Notes: generated from the sequence alone by a model not told the origin. 64,000 nucleotides of DNA from DASXUX01 sp036504595 (GCA_036504595.1 DASXUX010000010.1:1-64000); one strand, 5' to 3'; counted from the first letter of the stretch, positions 9,901-19,184 are shown. Numbers and translations: made by a program.

Positions 9901-12088
9901 TCCCAATCTGGTTCTTCGACATGTTGGCATGATCAATGGTTCCGGACAGCGTCCCAACAGGCTGGCCATCCAGATACAGGGTCTGCGTGTTCACATTTCC
10001 AGTCAACGCCACATGATGCCAGCTACCGTTGTTGACGGTGACCGTGCTCACGATCGGCGTCACTGCGTTCACCGAAAGCTCGGCCCGCAGCTTGCCATCG
10101 CTGCCGACATAGATGACGGGTATGTACGTCGAACAATTGGTTGGATAGACATCGTTCTGGTGGCCAATCAATGCGCCGCATCCCGTCGTTTTGAACCACA
10201 TCGCAATCGTAATGACGTTGTAGTTCCTGATCAGGTTGTCGGGAATCGTGATCAGGTCGTTGCTTCCATCGAAACTGACAGCTCCTCCCAGCATGCCCGT
10301 TGACCACGTCGTGCCGTTCTGAAGCGTGCCGTTGTTGCCGTTGCCCGAGCAATCAGCCGCCGTGGTACCGCTGCCTTCGTCGAACATCCAGCGGGCGACG
10401 AGGCCGGTGCCGACCGTCAATACCCGCGCAACGTCTGCCGCGGCACTGTAGTTGGCGTTGCCGCTCTGCAACGCCGTGATCGTCGTTGCGCCATCTCCGA
10501 CGGCGTGGATCTTGCCACTAACAATCGTCGCGACCGCAGGATTGGAACTGCTGTAGCTGACCGCCAGGCCCGATGATGCGGTCGCTCCGGGATCAACGTC
10601 GGGATTGCCCACTGCTATCGCTGTCAGCGCTGGGAACGAGATGCTCTGCAGTCCTTTTCCGCTCGAACTATCCAAGGGCAGAAGAAAGCCGTTGAAGCCG
10701 CTTGCCGATGCTGGTCCGGTTCCGCCGACGCCGGCGTTGGAGCTAACGAAATAACCGGAGACCCACACGGTGCTCCCGTACGCCGCGATGCGCGAGCAAT
10801 TGTCGTTGCCGCCACCGCCAAATTTCTGCTTCCAGATTTCGGCGCCATTGCTCGCGTCAAGTGCGAGGGTGAATGCATCTATGCCGCCGCTTGTGCCCAG
10901 AGCGCCGAGCGCGCCAACACCCGCGTTGGATGACTCCAGGTCACCCATCACAAACAGCGAACTGCCCGCAACGGCAACGCCCATACCCTTATCCCACCCG
11001 TTGCTGCCCCCGAACTTCTGCTTCCACTGTTCGGTTCCGTCCGCTGCATTGAGAGCCAGAATGTACGCACTTGCGTTGCCCAGCTTCGTTAGCGGGCCGC
11101 TCCCATCCATACCTACGGAGGTGCTTTCGAAAGAGCCGGCGACGTACAGATTGCTACCCGAGACTGCTATGCCGCGACCAACATCGTTGCCGTTGTTGCC
11201 GCCAAACTGCTTCATCCAGATCTTACTGCCGTCGCTGATGTTCATCGCCCAGATGTAAGTGTTCGCTCCGCCGGTGCTGGTCATGCTGCCGGAACCGATG
11301 CCATAGATGTTTGCGGTGGCGGAGAACTCGCCCGTGACATATACGACTCCGCTTGAGGCGGCAATAGCCAAAGCGGTGTCGTACTGCGTTCCGCCGAAGC
11401 CCAGCTTCCAGGCTTCGGTTCCATCGGCGGCGTTCAGAGCCAGCACGAATGCATCCCAGCCGCCTGCTTGCGCCAAGCTGCCCGTGCCGTTCACCCCCGC
11501 ATCCGGGCTGCCAAAGTAACCGGCGATAAGCACCTTGCCATCCGATAGGGCGATCGCGCGAGCATTGTCGCTCCCCGTGCCGCCGAACTTCTGCTGCCAG
11601 ATTTGCGAACCGTCGGAAGCGTTTAACGCAAGAATAAACGAGTCGGTCGATCCCGTGGTTGAAAGAGTGCCCGATCCGCCAAGACCCGCATTGGCGCTGT
11701 CAAAGCCGCCGGTCACGTACACGGTTGTGCCGGCGACTGCGATGGCGTACCCAGCGTCGTTGCTGGCACCGCCAAACGTGCGCGTCCAGACGTATGTTCC
11801 GTCGGCGTTGTAGCGTGTGATGAACGCGTCGTTTCCGCCCGCCGAAGTTTTGGAGTCCTCACCGGTGGCCGGGTTGAAATCTACGGTGCCGGAGAAATAG
11901 CCCGTAACGTATCGATTGCCGTTACCATCGATGGCCAGATTGGTCGCATAGCCCTGAATTACCGGCGGAACCGAGGTAGAAATGGCATCAGATGCGCACG
12001 CGAACTGTAGTAGTGCGAGATAGATGAAAGCGGCAAGCGTGGCACAAGGACAGCGCCCCTGCCGATTTCCGACCATGGATATCGTCAT
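3917..12088 (-). CDS. Giant secreted beta-propeller/LamG/C-type lectin/MBG/PKD protein
   Basis: Exported protein of about 2,720 aa. The start is the ATG at 12088, which has AGGAGGAG 4 bases upstream and begins a signal peptide; the frame runs on to 12268 but without a better start. Approximate order: signal peptide (1-33); seven roughly 60-aa propeller-like repeats carrying DAFxLALNAxDG and FGG motifs (35-475); bacterial Ig-like domain (480-560); LamG (562-775); cadherin-like domain; second LamG; second cadherin-like domain; PA14-like domain (CGDNYSTYFAIYIWAP); Ig-like domains; a C-type lectin-like domain (WIGLTD, GEPNDWGGEDYGVYW); more Ig-like domains; MBG repeats (ADAKSKVYGDxDPAL twice); a PKD domain (YTWDFGDGSSG); and a C-terminal beta-rich domain of about 140 aa. 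Likely an adhesin or carbohydrate-binding surface protein; no catalytic domain seen. Confidence 0.85.
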   Translation of the reverse strand: MTISMVGNRQGRCPCATLAAFIYLALLQFACASDAISTSVPPVIQGYATNLAIDGNGNRYVTGYFSGTVDFNPATGEDSKTSAGGNDAFITRYNADGTYVWTRTFGGASNDAGYAIAVAGTTVYVTGGFDSANAGLGGSGTLSTTGSTDSFILALNASDGSQIWQQKFGGTGSDNARAIALSDGKVLIAGYFGSPDAGVNGTGSLAQAGGWDAFVLALNAADGTEAWKLGFGGTQYDTALAIAASSGVVYVTGEFSATANIYGIGSGSMTSTGGANTYIWAMNISDGSKIWMKQFGGNNGNDVGRGIAVSGSNLYVAGSFESTSVGMDGSGPLTKLGNASAYILALNAADGTEQWKQKFGGSNGWDKGMGVAVAGSSLFVMGDLESSNAGVGALGALGTSGGIDAFTLALDASNGAEIWKQKFGGGGNDNCSRIAAYGSTVWVSGYFVSSNAGVGGTGPASASGFNGFLLPLDSSSGKGLQSISFPALTAIAVGNPDVDPGATASSGLAVSYSSSNPAVATIVSGKIHAVGDGATTITALQSGNANYSAAADVARVLTVGTGLVARWMFDEGSGTTAADCSGNGNNGTLQNGTTWSTGMLGGAVSFDGSNDLITIPDNLIRNYNVITIAMWFKTTGCGALIGHQNDVYPTNCSTYIPVIYVGSDGKLRAELSVNAVTPIVSTVTVNNGSWHHVALTGNVNTQTLYLDGQPVGTLSGTIDHANMSKNQIGMGRAGGWWPGLGSSWAPFQGSIDDARIYSRVLSQAEIQALYAIAPPQAGDDSYSPSINTELTVPAPGVLSNDTAPSGRPLTAIKQTDPTHGTLSLAADGSFTYTPSAGYEGADSFTYLTNDGLNDSNIATVKLLVGGLLAHWTFDEGSGTTVVDSSGNGHDGTLMNGTARTTGIIGSGALYFDGVDDYVNIGMANQPLPWTFAFWLKRHPVTRDSARLMHGTPYSLKVEQYSNTKKIGYGQDSVGNYAFNYVAPVDSWVHAAFVTTASGTSLYINGALVDSRTETIALPLTSISHAPEPIKGALDDVRAYNRALSQAEIKALIPQFPPQAADDHYNTNKGETLSVTAPGVLANDFDFNGDSFTAVKKTDPANGSLTFNSDGSFTYIPNPGFEGTDTFTYVGNDGADSSPATVRVSVGRAPLPAGYIKRMLHLGASETDRITGYPTSGQGVLWDFFTYAGAGLEHIQQPSPGQAVDMRLAVNGSTSNTVMVWTDLTDADNDGAWGENCGDNYSTYFAIYIWAPSDRSTKIVSNSDDDVRTWLDGNQTPLLSTTGSSLSSATFTLTAGYHSFIFKLHEASGNDFFSVKFCNPDDSDMTDLQYTLYDPIPPRVAGVLPANGATEAAVWNDFVVTFSEPMDLSVNPATVAIISGGAASGSWSWADNTTLMWMPAAPLAAATTYTFTIDASKAKDRSGNTLSGGSIFSFTTQTALSTPSLSAISPGRSKSGTLHASLTGAGFIEGGVQHPADAIPFQGHYYSYKNQMTDWYSACSLAAAQGGHLVTLANAQEDNFVWHFGGMTNNWIGLTDIGHYRTFTWITGETDSYQNWSSGEPNDWGGEDYGVYWWGFNWNDVGTSSDAQRPYVMEFDAKYPPAVKLARAGQSDILATNVHYTDDTSLEFDLNVTGAVDGNWDVVLTNPDGATATLSAGFTIDSTPPHVVGVSPAPSEADIYPPASILVDADEALDPASVSAVTCHLTRAGADGLFGTADDVTITPADVMLDTPTRIKLDLTGLTLPSDSYRMTIGCYDIVGNALDGEYTGTWPTGNGSAGGDFVSTFTIASQLSVASLSPAPNSAQLSPAAVVATCNRDLDAATVNASSFLLVGRGPDGQFDTPDDVPITAASVTVEGTRQAKFDLTGITLPGDLYRVTLVSGGIKDTDGRALDGEFSGSFPSGNSLAGGNFVATFSVGKQDQTIDFPTISAKSYGNSPFDLQAAASSLLPVSYVIDFGPAIVNGSQLTITGVGTVAVRANQAGNGYWNAAPDVTRSFIVSKGTATVTLSDLTRVYDGAPASIGIATNPSGMAVDVSYNGLPTAPTEPGWYFVIAAVNDANWQGTGSGMLLIEKISASVTIGNLVQAYDGTPKSVSATTSPMGLVVTITYDGFSTPPTDAGSYVAAAVVDAAHHQGSSYRVLTILPAPLTITADAKSKVYGDDDPALTRQITSGSLFGTDQFTGDLSCMAGENVGTYAIQQGTLSAGANYSLTYVSANLTISSKALTVTADAKSKVYGDADPALTYQITSGALVRDEVLTGSLVRVVGENAGFYAIQQGTLAATGNYSLAFAGSTLTIAKADQTISFAAVPKKTEDDPDFSGGASATSSLPISYASSDENVATIANGKIHIVGVGSCTITASQPGDANWNPAPTVQQVLSVLAGVTPKITSPLTAQATRESAFSYQCAASGSTPMTFAVSNLPAGLSFSGDTISGAPAVAGTAMVSITASNRFGLDSQTLHLTIARPAGAADSPPTLSSPPVADADIAVTGSTLNFTATANDADGDLLTYTWDFGDGSSGAGNSAGHVYTTAGVYTVVLTVSDGTTSTTQQMDVVVAEAAVPPGTDNGGDPTWTEGTSNAFVVTKGSVKFAFTDGAKDTLQFSGSIPVNKFFKPLDRKVTVVIGDFRKEFTLNAKGQGTSGRSSFKLSGKMKKGIFKATPAKFTLSIKGETLLSALKDFGFADKTTAKTGEQVNMSAIIMVDTLGYQTEKAVFYKARAGKSGSAK
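5200..5650 (-). repeat. Tandem MBG-type intragenic repeats
   Basis: Two successive units of about 235 bases inside the first giant gene encode near-copies of the same domain, both containing ADAKSKVYGD, DPALT and GTLxAxxNYSL. The DNA shared by the units includes the segment cgccgtacaccttgctctt at about 5380 and 5610. This is domain duplication within a coding sequence, not a mobile element. Confidence 0.6.
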
Positions 12089-12173
12089 CGCTCTCCTCCT
12101 GAACTCTGTAACCAGAAGATCTTCAGAGACGGCGCAAAAGCGGGTCCCCGACCTCGTCCAATCTCCACCCGAA

Positions 12174-15100
12174 TTACAGCGATCCCGTGCCGTTGGCGCG
12201 GGTGCCATCGCCGTTGAACTCGAAAGCCGAAGGGACATCGATTTCGAAGGATCGGTCGCCAATCTCAAGTTTCAGCGGAATATCGACGTTTACAGTCTTC
12301 GCCGCATCGCCGTGGAAAACCGCGCCTGCACGGTTGAACGCGGCGCCCAAATCCGCATACTGGAGTTTTGCCTTCAGGGAGACGGTCCCGTACGGCACGC
12401 CGCGAATGCCGGACTTCGCCTGCCACATGCTCTTGGGCCAATTATAGTCTCGAAGTTTTCGATCGAGCACCGCCGTAAACCGCTGCCCTGCGATCTCGAT
12501 TGCCAGAGTCGTTCCTTTCTTGACCAGAGTATCGCCGACGTTGACCTTCGCCTCCAGGATCAACGCGTCAGCCTTATCTGCTTTTCGATTCCAGCGAACG
12601 TTGTAGCGCACGAAGGCATTGAACAGGCCCGCCTCGCTTTCGGGCAGGACTTCAACGACCCGCTGCAACGTGGTGCTCACGCCAGCAGCGTCCACGATCG
12701 TAAGCGTGACGTTGTAGCTGCCGGGCTGGTCGTAGATCTTCGAAATGATCTGCCCAGACCCAAGAGGCGTGCCATCGCCGAAATCCCAGGTATACGATGC
12801 GATCTGGTTTTCCGGGTCGGTGCTCGCGCTTGCATCGAACGTAAATGGCAGATTCCCGAAACCCACAACGTCGCTCGTGGTGATCCTTGGAGTGGGCGCC
12901 TGGCTGACCTGAATCAGCACGCTCGCCGAGGCACTTGCGCCCGCGCCATCGGTTACCGTCACGCTGGCCGTGTACGTGCCAACTGAAGCGTAGCTGTGAG
13001 CCGGGCTCTGCTCCGCCGAAGTCGTCCCGTCGCCGAATTCCCAAAGGTACGTGAGTGCATCGTTATCGGGATCGCTACCAGTGGCAGAGAAGGAGACTTC
13101 GCTGTTCGGCACGACGCTGATTGGCGACGCGCTGGCGTTCAGGGTCGGCGCCGCGTTCGTGATGGTAATCGAAACGCCTGCGGGAGGGCTGTCGCCGACG
13201 CCATCGTTGACTTTGAACGTAAAGCTATCCGCGCCAACGAAGTTTCCGGCCGGTGTGTAAATGAGATTGGGGGCCGCACCACTGATCGTTCCGTTCTGCG
13301 GCGGCGCCACAATCGAATACGTCAGAATGTCCCCATCCGCATCCGTTCCGCTGAGCGCGATCGATTTCGCCGTGCCCCAATGTGTGGCGGCGGTCTGCGC
13401 GGACGCGACGGGAGCTGTGTTGGTCACCGCAATGGCCACAACAGCAATGTTGCTGTCGGCGACGCCGTCGTTAGCCTTGAACGTGAAGCTGTCCGTTCCC
13501 GCATATCCAGCCGCCGGCGAGTAGGCGAGATTCGGCGCCGTACCGCTCAGGGTTCCGTGTGCCGGCTGCGTCACAACCGAATAGACCAGCGGATCTCCGT
13601 CCGCGTCGCTTCCGCCAAGAAGGATTGATTTCGACAGGCCGGAATGCGTGCTGACGTTCTGATCTGCCGCCAGCGGCGCGGCATTGACGACCTCAATCGA
13701 GACTGTTGCGACGTTGCTGTCCACGATCCCATCATTGACGCTGTAGGTGAAGCTGTCGGGGCCAGCGTAACCCGCAGCAGGCGCGTAGATCAGGTTCGGC
13801 GCCGTACCACTCAACGTGCCATGCGCCGGCAGGCCAACCGTAAACGTGAGCGGGTCTTTATCGGCATCGCTGGCGGCGAGCGTGATAGCCTTCGCGACAC
13901 CGGAGTGCGTGGTGACAGCCTGAGACTCAGAGTCCGGCGGCGCGTCAACGCGGAAGGTGCCAACGAAATCTCCGCCGGGCGCGCCGTCTCCGGAGGGGAA
14001 CGTGCCCGTGAATTCACCGTCAATGACGTTGCCGTTCAGGTCAGAGATGGGTTGTAACAGGGGAGCGCCATCGGTGAGCCAGGTCGGATCGTCGCTGCCG
14101 GTCTGAGTGTCCCAGCCGATAGTACCGTGGCGCGCGTATGGACTTTTGTCGTGAACGATCTGGCCGCTGCCCTCACTGAAGTCCCAGCAGCCTTCAAGTC
14201 CGAACTCGTTGCCTGTCAGCGTTCGATACATGTTGCCCTGAATCTGCGCTTGGGTGCGCATTACGCTCCAGATGCGGAACTCATCTATCTTGCCATTGAA
14301 GCGGTGCATGTTCCCGTTTCGGCCGATCAAGAAATCGTAAACGCCCCGCGTGAAGACGCCGTGCCCGCTCTGCTCCTGCTCCAGCACGCCGTTCCGGTAA
14401 ATCTGCATGGTGTTACCCGATTGGCTTGAGACCAAAGCAAAGTGCTGCCACGTGTTGATGAATGCCTCCTGCGTGTATTGGCAGCGCGTTGCACCAAAGT
14501 CCCAGATGATGTTGCCGTATGAATAAAGTGGAACGTGCGCCTGGCAACGGTTTGCCCCGTCGTCTGGTGTTAATCCGAAGGTGCTGCCTAGATCGGCCGA
14601 TGAAACGTTCTGCCAGAACTCCAGCGTAATCTCCTGCGTCGGCATCCAACTACCGGCGCCGGGGATCCGTACACATTGGCTCCCATTGAACGCGAGCGCT
14701 CCCAAAGCTGCGCTGCAGGTGGAGACTGTCATTTGAACGTTGCAGTTCGGCAAGGTGACTCCCTGCAAGTCCAGTGTGACTTGCTCGCCGTTGATCGCGA
14801 TTGACGCTGGGCTGATGGCCACGTCATCGGCCGTCCCAAACACACCATCAGGGCCGGCTCCGACCAAGCGCACGGAATTCGTGTTCACCGTCGCGGGATC
14901 GATGTCCTGGCTGAACTGCAGCGTGACTCCGGCGGGCGGCGCCGCCAGCACCGAATTGGGCGCCGGCGACATGCCTGTGACCGTTGTCAGTGCATAAACG
15001 TCAAGGCTGACCGTAACCGTGGCGGACGTGTTCCCGTGCCCATCACCCGCATGATAAGTGAATGAATCCGGTCCGATGTAATCGGTGTCCGGCGTGTACG

Positions 15101-18100
15101 TGAACGAGCCATCGGCGCTTAGCGCCAGAATCCCATGGGTCGTGGTGCTGTCGAGGACCGCCGTGAGCGCATAAGCGTTGAAATCCGTGTCGTTCGCCAA
15201 GACGCCCGGCTCGCTGACAGTGAGCGTGTGGTTCTTCCCAATCGTATAGTTTTCCGGTTGTGCGACCGGCGGGAATTGCGGGATGAGCGCCTGAATTTCG
15301 GTCTGCGAGAGCGCGCGGTTGTAGATGCGGACGTCGTCGATTTTGCCCTGCCACGGCAAATTACCGTCCAGTTTGCGGCCGAGGTTCAACCCCGTTGAGC
15401 AGTTGATCAGCGTCCCGTTCCAGCCAGGCGTATTGCCCAGCGGCTCAGGCTGACCATTCACGTAAATTCGTAGCTGCGATGCAGCCGTATCCGCGACTGC
15501 CGTGACGAAGTACCAGCGGCCGGGCAGAATGCGTTGAATACCGACAGCATACGGCGTAGCTTGATTTGACTGCATCACCTGAAAACCAACGACGCGATTG
15601 GACGTGATGTTGAAGTCGAACTGGCGACGATCCATTGGGCCATCCCACTTTGAGACGAATGTGATCGCGTTGTCAGAATCGGGGTAGATCCAAGCGGCAA
15701 CGGTGAAGCTGCCGCCGCCAAGATCCGGAGCATTTGGCACGTTTACATAGGAGCTCACGCCGTCAAACTGCAGATCGCTCGGACCCATCAACCCCGTCGT
15801 CCATATTGGCCCGTTCACGAGCGTTCCGTCGTAACCGTTTCCCGATGAGTCCGCTGCCGTCGTCCCCGAGCCTTCGTCGAAGGTCCAATGCGCCACCAGC
15901 CCGGGGCCATCGGTCACGAAGACCTGGACGCCGATCATTTGCGGCGAACAGGCTGCACCGGGCGCGGTCACGGTAATTGTTCCGCTGTAGGGCGAGTTGG
16001 CGGACAGCAAAGCCGTTGCATCCGCGTGCACGACAAGAGAATCTGTGGCCGTGGTGGTGCTGCCGGTTGTCGGCGTAACTGTGAGCCATGCTGCATCGGT
16101 TGTTACCTGCCAGTTAACCGCACCGGTTCCCGTGTTGGCGATCTGTAGCGTCTTGTCGATTGGGTTTGGGCCGCCGTCGTAAGTTGTGAATCGCAGCGGC
16201 ACCGTTTCGGCAGCAGTGACGTGCAGGATAGGTGGGACCGTGACGGTGAATGCGCCCGGCAACGTGGCCGTGACGATTCCATTTTCCAGCAACTCCACAT
16301 CGTAGACGCCCGCGGCGGCGCCCGTCAGGTCGATCGAGCATGTGATCAGCGCGTCAGTGGCGGTCAGCGAGCCGCTGGCATAGATCGCGCCTGACGCATT
16401 ACTCAAACGCACGCCAACCGGTCCCGTTTCGCGCACGCCAAAGGTCGGGCTGCCTAATGGAGTGCCGGTGTGCCCGTTCCCGGTAGTGTCGATCAGGTTC
16501 GGGCCGCCGCTGGACATATCGTAACGGACAACGAGGTTGGGGTCGCCGCCGGTCAACGCCACGTTCATCGTGGAGGCGATCTGCGTCTGCGTGCGCGCGA
16601 CGTTCCAGAAGCGGAACTCGCTCATAGAACCACGGCTGTACGTATTTCCCCAAAATGGTTCCGCGTACAGGACCATGTACTCCGTCCACGGACAGACGGG
16701 AATGTTGACGGTGTTCTGATTGTCGAGCACGCCATTGATGTAGATGCGTTGTGTGGAACCGTCGTACGTGGCCGCGACATGCATCCAGCTCGAACCGATG
16801 CTGGCATTGGACGCGAGCGGCACGCGCTGGAAATTGTTGGCAACCCAGAAGACGGCTTGGCCGCCATTATTGCATGAAAAATTGAACTGTTCCCAGATTC
16901 CCGGCCACCCATTGCGCTTCAGGAACTGGAAGCCGTCCTTCACCCACGCCTCGATCGTAAACGTGGGGCTGTTGAGCAGATTGGAGCTTGGCACGTGATA
17001 GCTGTCGTCCACGCCATCGAAGCTGACCATCCCCGCGCCGCTGACCTGCCCCGACCAGATTGGGAAGTGCGCGCCTGTCAGGCTCAGGTTGACCGGAAAA
17101 CCCAAGTCGGCGCTCATTGGCGAGACGGAGTATAGTTCCGAGGGCGTCTTGTTAACCGTGATCGTGACCGTTACCGGCGCGGAGACGTTTCCGTGGCCAT
17201 CATCAGCCTGGTACGTGAACGTGACCGTCCCGCGAAAATCCGCCGGCGGCGTGTAGCTGAACGAACCATCCGGATTGCCAGTCAGTGTCCCAGTAGATGC
17301 GGAGAAGTTCGTTGCGCTGATCGGATCACCGTTTAAAGCATAATCGTTAACGAGCACGCCGGGCGCGGGGACGGTCAACGTCGTGTTCTCCACCATCGAG
17401 TACGAATCGCCCGGCGCCAGCAGCGGCAGAATCAGTGCCTGAATCTCGGCCTGGGAAAGCGCGCGATTGTAGATGCGAACGTCGTCGATAAGCCCCTGCC
17501 AGTAATCGTTGCCACTCGCTTTGCGCCCGATGTTCAACTCCATATCCACGGAACGCACCGATCCGTCCCATCCAGGATTGGACTGAAACGTTTCCGGCGC
17601 ACCATCTATGTAGACGCGCAATAGCGCGCCACTGGCATCTGCCACCGCGCCGATATGGTACCAGCGACCTGCCTGGATGATCGTTGTACCCCACGCAGTT
17701 ACCACCACGTTGTTGCCCTGGCAGACCGAAAACCACAGACAGTTATCCTTATAGACCTGGAGGTCAAACTGGAGGTTCCCGGAATTGCCATTCCACTTCG
17801 AAACGAACTTCCGCTCGGAGCCGGACTCGCGGAAGATCCAGCACGCCACCGTGAAACTGCCTCCGCCGACATCCGGCGAGCTTGGGACATTCACGTATGA
17901 GTTCGTGCCGTTAAAGCGAAGCGCGTTTCCCGGAGGTACTCCCGTCGTCCACACTGGCCCATTCACCAGCGTTCCGTCGTAGCCGTTTCCCGATGAGTCC
18001 ACTGCCGTTGTGCCGATGCCTTCGTCGAAGGTCCAGTGCGCGACCAAGCCGTCTTCGCAGAACGCCTGCGCGCTCGCCAAGAACAGCGCGAGAACCCAGA

Positions 18101-18137
18101 ACCAACGCCACCAGTTGCGCGACTGAGAAGTACGCAT
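12174..18137 (-). CDS. Giant secreted LamG/cadherin-like/PKD protein
   Basis: Exported protein of about 1,987 aa. The start is placed at the ATG at 18137, where a signal peptide begins (WWRWFWVLALFLASAQAFC), with GGGAG and GAGG upstream. Domains in order: LamG; cadherin-like domain; second LamG (PIWSGQVSGAGMVSFDG); Ig-like region; BACON-like domain (WQVTTDAAWLTVTPTTGS); third LamG; cadherin-like domain; Big_5-like Ig domain; fourth LamG; three tandem cadherin-like repeats (each with HGTLSGTAPNL or similar); two PKD domains (LWEFGDGTTS, YTWDFGDGTP); and a C-terminal domain of about 150 aa. LamG modules begin with the nearly constant AHWTFDEGxGTTAxDSSGNG. It lies 85 bases upstream of the first giant gene in the same direction and probably shares its role in adhesion or polysaccharide binding. 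No enzyme domain recognised. Confidence 0.85.
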   Translation of the reverse strand: MRTSQSRNWWRWFWVLALFLASAQAFCEDGLVAHWTFDEGIGTTAVDSSGNGYDGTLVNGPVWTTGVPPGNALRFNGTNSYVNVPSSPDVGGGSFTVACWIFRESGSERKFVSKWNGNSGNLQFDLQVYKDNCLWFSVCQGNNVVVTAWGTTIIQAGRWYHIGAVADASGALLRVYIDGAPETFQSNPGWDGSVRSVDMELNIGRKASGNDYWQGLIDDVRIYNRALSQAEIQALILPLLAPGDSYSMVENTTLTVPAPGVLVNDYALNGDPISATNFSASTGTLTGNPDGSFSYTPPADFRGTVTFTYQADDGHGNVSAPVTVTITVNKTPSELYSVSPMSADLGFPVNLSLTGAHFPIWSGQVSGAGMVSFDGVDDSYHVPSSNLLNSPTFTIEAWVKDGFQFLKRNGWPGIWEQFNFSCNNGGQAVFWVANNFQRVPLASNASIGSSWMHVAATYDGSTQRIYINGVLDNQNTVNIPVCPWTEYMVLYAEPFWGNTYSRGSMSEFRFWNVARTQTQIASTMNVALTGGDPNLVVRYDMSSGGPNLIDTTGNGHTGTPLGSPTFGVRETGPVGVRLSNASGAIYASGSLTATDALITCSIDLTGAAAGVYDVELLENGIVTATLPGAFTVTVPPILHVTAAETVPLRFTTYDGGPNPIDKTLQIANTGTGAVNWQVTTDAAWLTVTPTTGSTTTATDSLVVHADATALLSANSPYSGTITVTAPGAACSPQMIGVQVFVTDGPGLVAHWTFDEGSGTTAADSSGNGYDGTLVNGPIWTTGLMGPSDLQFDGVSSYVNVPNAPDLGGGSFTVAAWIYPDSDNAITFVSKWDGPMDRRQFDFNITSNRVVGFQVMQSNQATPYAVGIQRILPGRWYFVTAVADTAASQLRIYVNGQPEPLGNTPGWNGTLINCSTGLNLGRKLDGNLPWQGKIDDVRIYNRALSQTEIQALIPQFPPVAQPENYTIGKNHTLTVSEPGVLANDTDFNAYALTAVLDSTTTHGILALSADGSFTYTPDTDYIGPDSFTYHAGDGHGNTSATVTVSLDVYALTTVTGMSPAPNSVLAAPPAGVTLQFSQDIDPATVNTNSVRLVGAGPDGVFGTADDVAISPASIAINGEQVTLDLQGVTLPNCNVQMTVSTCSAALGALAFNGSQCVRIPGAGSWMPTQEITLEFWQNVSSADLGSTFGLTPDDGANRCQAHVPLYSYGNIIWDFGATRCQYTQEAFINTWQHFALVSSQSGNTMQIYRNGVLEQEQSGHGVFTRGVYDFLIGRNGNMHRFNGKIDEFRIWSVMRTQAQIQGNMYRTLTGNEFGLEGCWDFSEGSGQIVHDKSPYARHGTIGWDTQTGSDDPTWLTDGAPLLQPISDLNGNVIDGEFTGTFPSGDGAPGGDFVGTFRVDAPPDSESQAVTTHSGVAKAITLAASDADKDPLTFTVGLPAHGTLSGTAPNLIYAPAAGYAGPDSFTYSVNDGIVDSNVATVSIEVVNAAPLAADQNVSTHSGLSKSILLGGSDADGDPLVYSVVTQPAHGTLSGTAPNLAYSPAAGYAGTDSFTFKANDGVADSNIAVVAIAVTNTAPVASAQTAATHWGTAKSIALSGTDADGDILTYSIVAPPQNGTISGAAPNLIYTPAGNFVGADSFTFKVNDGVGDSPPAGVSITITNAAPTLNASASPISVVPNSEVSFSATGSDPDNDALTYLWEFGDGTTSAEQSPAHSYASVGTYTASVTVTDGAGASASASVLIQVSQAPTPRITTSDVVGFGNLPFTFDASASTDPENQIASYTWDFGDGTPLGSGQIISKIYDQPGSYNVTLTIVDAAGVSTTLQRVVEVLPESEAGLFNAFVRYNVRWNRKADKADALILEAKVNVGDTLVKKGTTLAIEIAGQRFTAVLDRKLRDYNWPKSMWQAKSGIRGVPYGTVSLKAKLQYADLGAAFNRAGAVFHGDAAKTVNVDIPLKLEIGDRSFEIDVPSAFEFNGDGTRANGTGSL
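15811..15902 (-). repeat. LamG-start repeat, copy 1
   Basis: This DNA encodes the LamG start motif (WTFDEGSGTTAADSSGNGYD and onward). It is closely matched by 17956-18050 in the same gene and more weakly by 9400-9490 in the neighbouring gene. It shows that LamG modules have been duplicated recently within the locus. Confidence 0.6.
17956..18050 (-). repeat. LamG-start repeat, copy 2
   Basis: Second close copy of the LamG start. It shares long identical runs with 15811-15902, for example gcgttccgtcgta and cgtttcccgatgagtcc. It could support recombination that expands or contracts the domain number. Confidence 0.6.
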
Positions 18138-19184
18138 AGCCTCGGCTCCCGAACACCTGCGCCGGCTCCGTCGAGCATGCAGCACAGATGTCCTTTTCGT
18201 CATGAACGAGCAAACAACCGAACTGCTTTGAGCGATCGATGCAGTCACGACCCAAGTGAATATCTCAGGGAATTATACCTTATGGCCGAGCACTACAAGC
18301 CATTCCTTCTGAAAAAGCTGACGTGCGACGCACATGTGCAGGCAGACCTGTTGAGGAATGGCACCGACACCATTGATCTACTCCGGGTAGCCCGCGACCT
18401 GGTGGTCAACTGTCTGCAGCTCAACAAGGCAGACGTTGCCGAGAACCGCCTCGCCCTGCAATTAGGCCGCCGCCGCGACCTATCCCCGAGCTACATGCCA
18501 AGTGTCTGCTGTTGATCGGCGAAACCGGCTACCGCGTCGTGGACGAGGACGGCGTAACCCGCCACCGGGCTGCGCTTCCGCCGCGCTTACAGAAGCTCTT
18601 GGCGGGCTGTTGGGCCTGTTGCTGGCTCAAACAGCAGTGCGGCCCGGGCGGCGATGCCGTGAACGGGGCGGTTAGGCCTATAAGCCGGGTCCAGGCGTGA
18701 AGGCTATGGCCTAAGAAAGGTACTTGCCCGCTGGCTTTCTGCCTTCTCGATGAACTTGCACAGCGAAGCCGCGACCTCGATCGACGCGCGTACTACGGCC
18801 TCCTCGACACCTTCATCACCACCCGAAAGCCGATGCGTTCTTTCCGGCCGACGGGAATGCTAATCAAGCCGGTGCTGCCGGTCGGGCGCACGTAACACGT
18901 TTCTATCGGACCATCTCCACGCGGCTATCGCACTATCGCGCGACCCGGCGAGGTTGTTGACGGTCGTCCGCAATCTGACTCGCCAACGGCTGCGTCCGGC
19001 TGTGCTAAACAGGCTCGGTCCCCCTGTGCGATCTGCCGACGTGGCGCGAAAGGTCCAGAGCCTTCGCGCTCCGCAACGCGCTCTACCACGTAGCGGTTTC
19101 GTTCAACGGAAATGGGAGGAGTGTCGGGCTATGTTCGGATTCGCGGAACTGCGCTGTAGACATGAGTTTAGAGTCTATTAGTCG
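18138..19184. other. Gene-poor stretch, probably decayed sequence
   Basis: About 1 kb between the second giant gene and the end of the lipid operon. The only open frames are short and look degraded. One on the plus strand (18282-18515) encodes about 77 aa starting MAEHYKPFLLKKLTCDAH; another spans 18954-19181. Neither has a convincing ribosome site or recognisable motif, and frames break repeatedly. It may hold remnants of a mobile element, but I see no transposase motif, no inverted repeat and no RNA gene. Confidence 0.4.

Noticed and set aside
12024..12986. Plus-strand open frame of 320 aa
   Set aside because: It is antisense to the ends of two giant genes with low-complexity content, has no motif and no ribosome site; a shadow of high-GC coding sequence.
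5200..18050. Spaced repeats that could be mistaken for a CRISPR array
   Set aside because: Repeat units are long, in frame, and encode MBG or LamG modules; no uniform short repeats with unique spacers.
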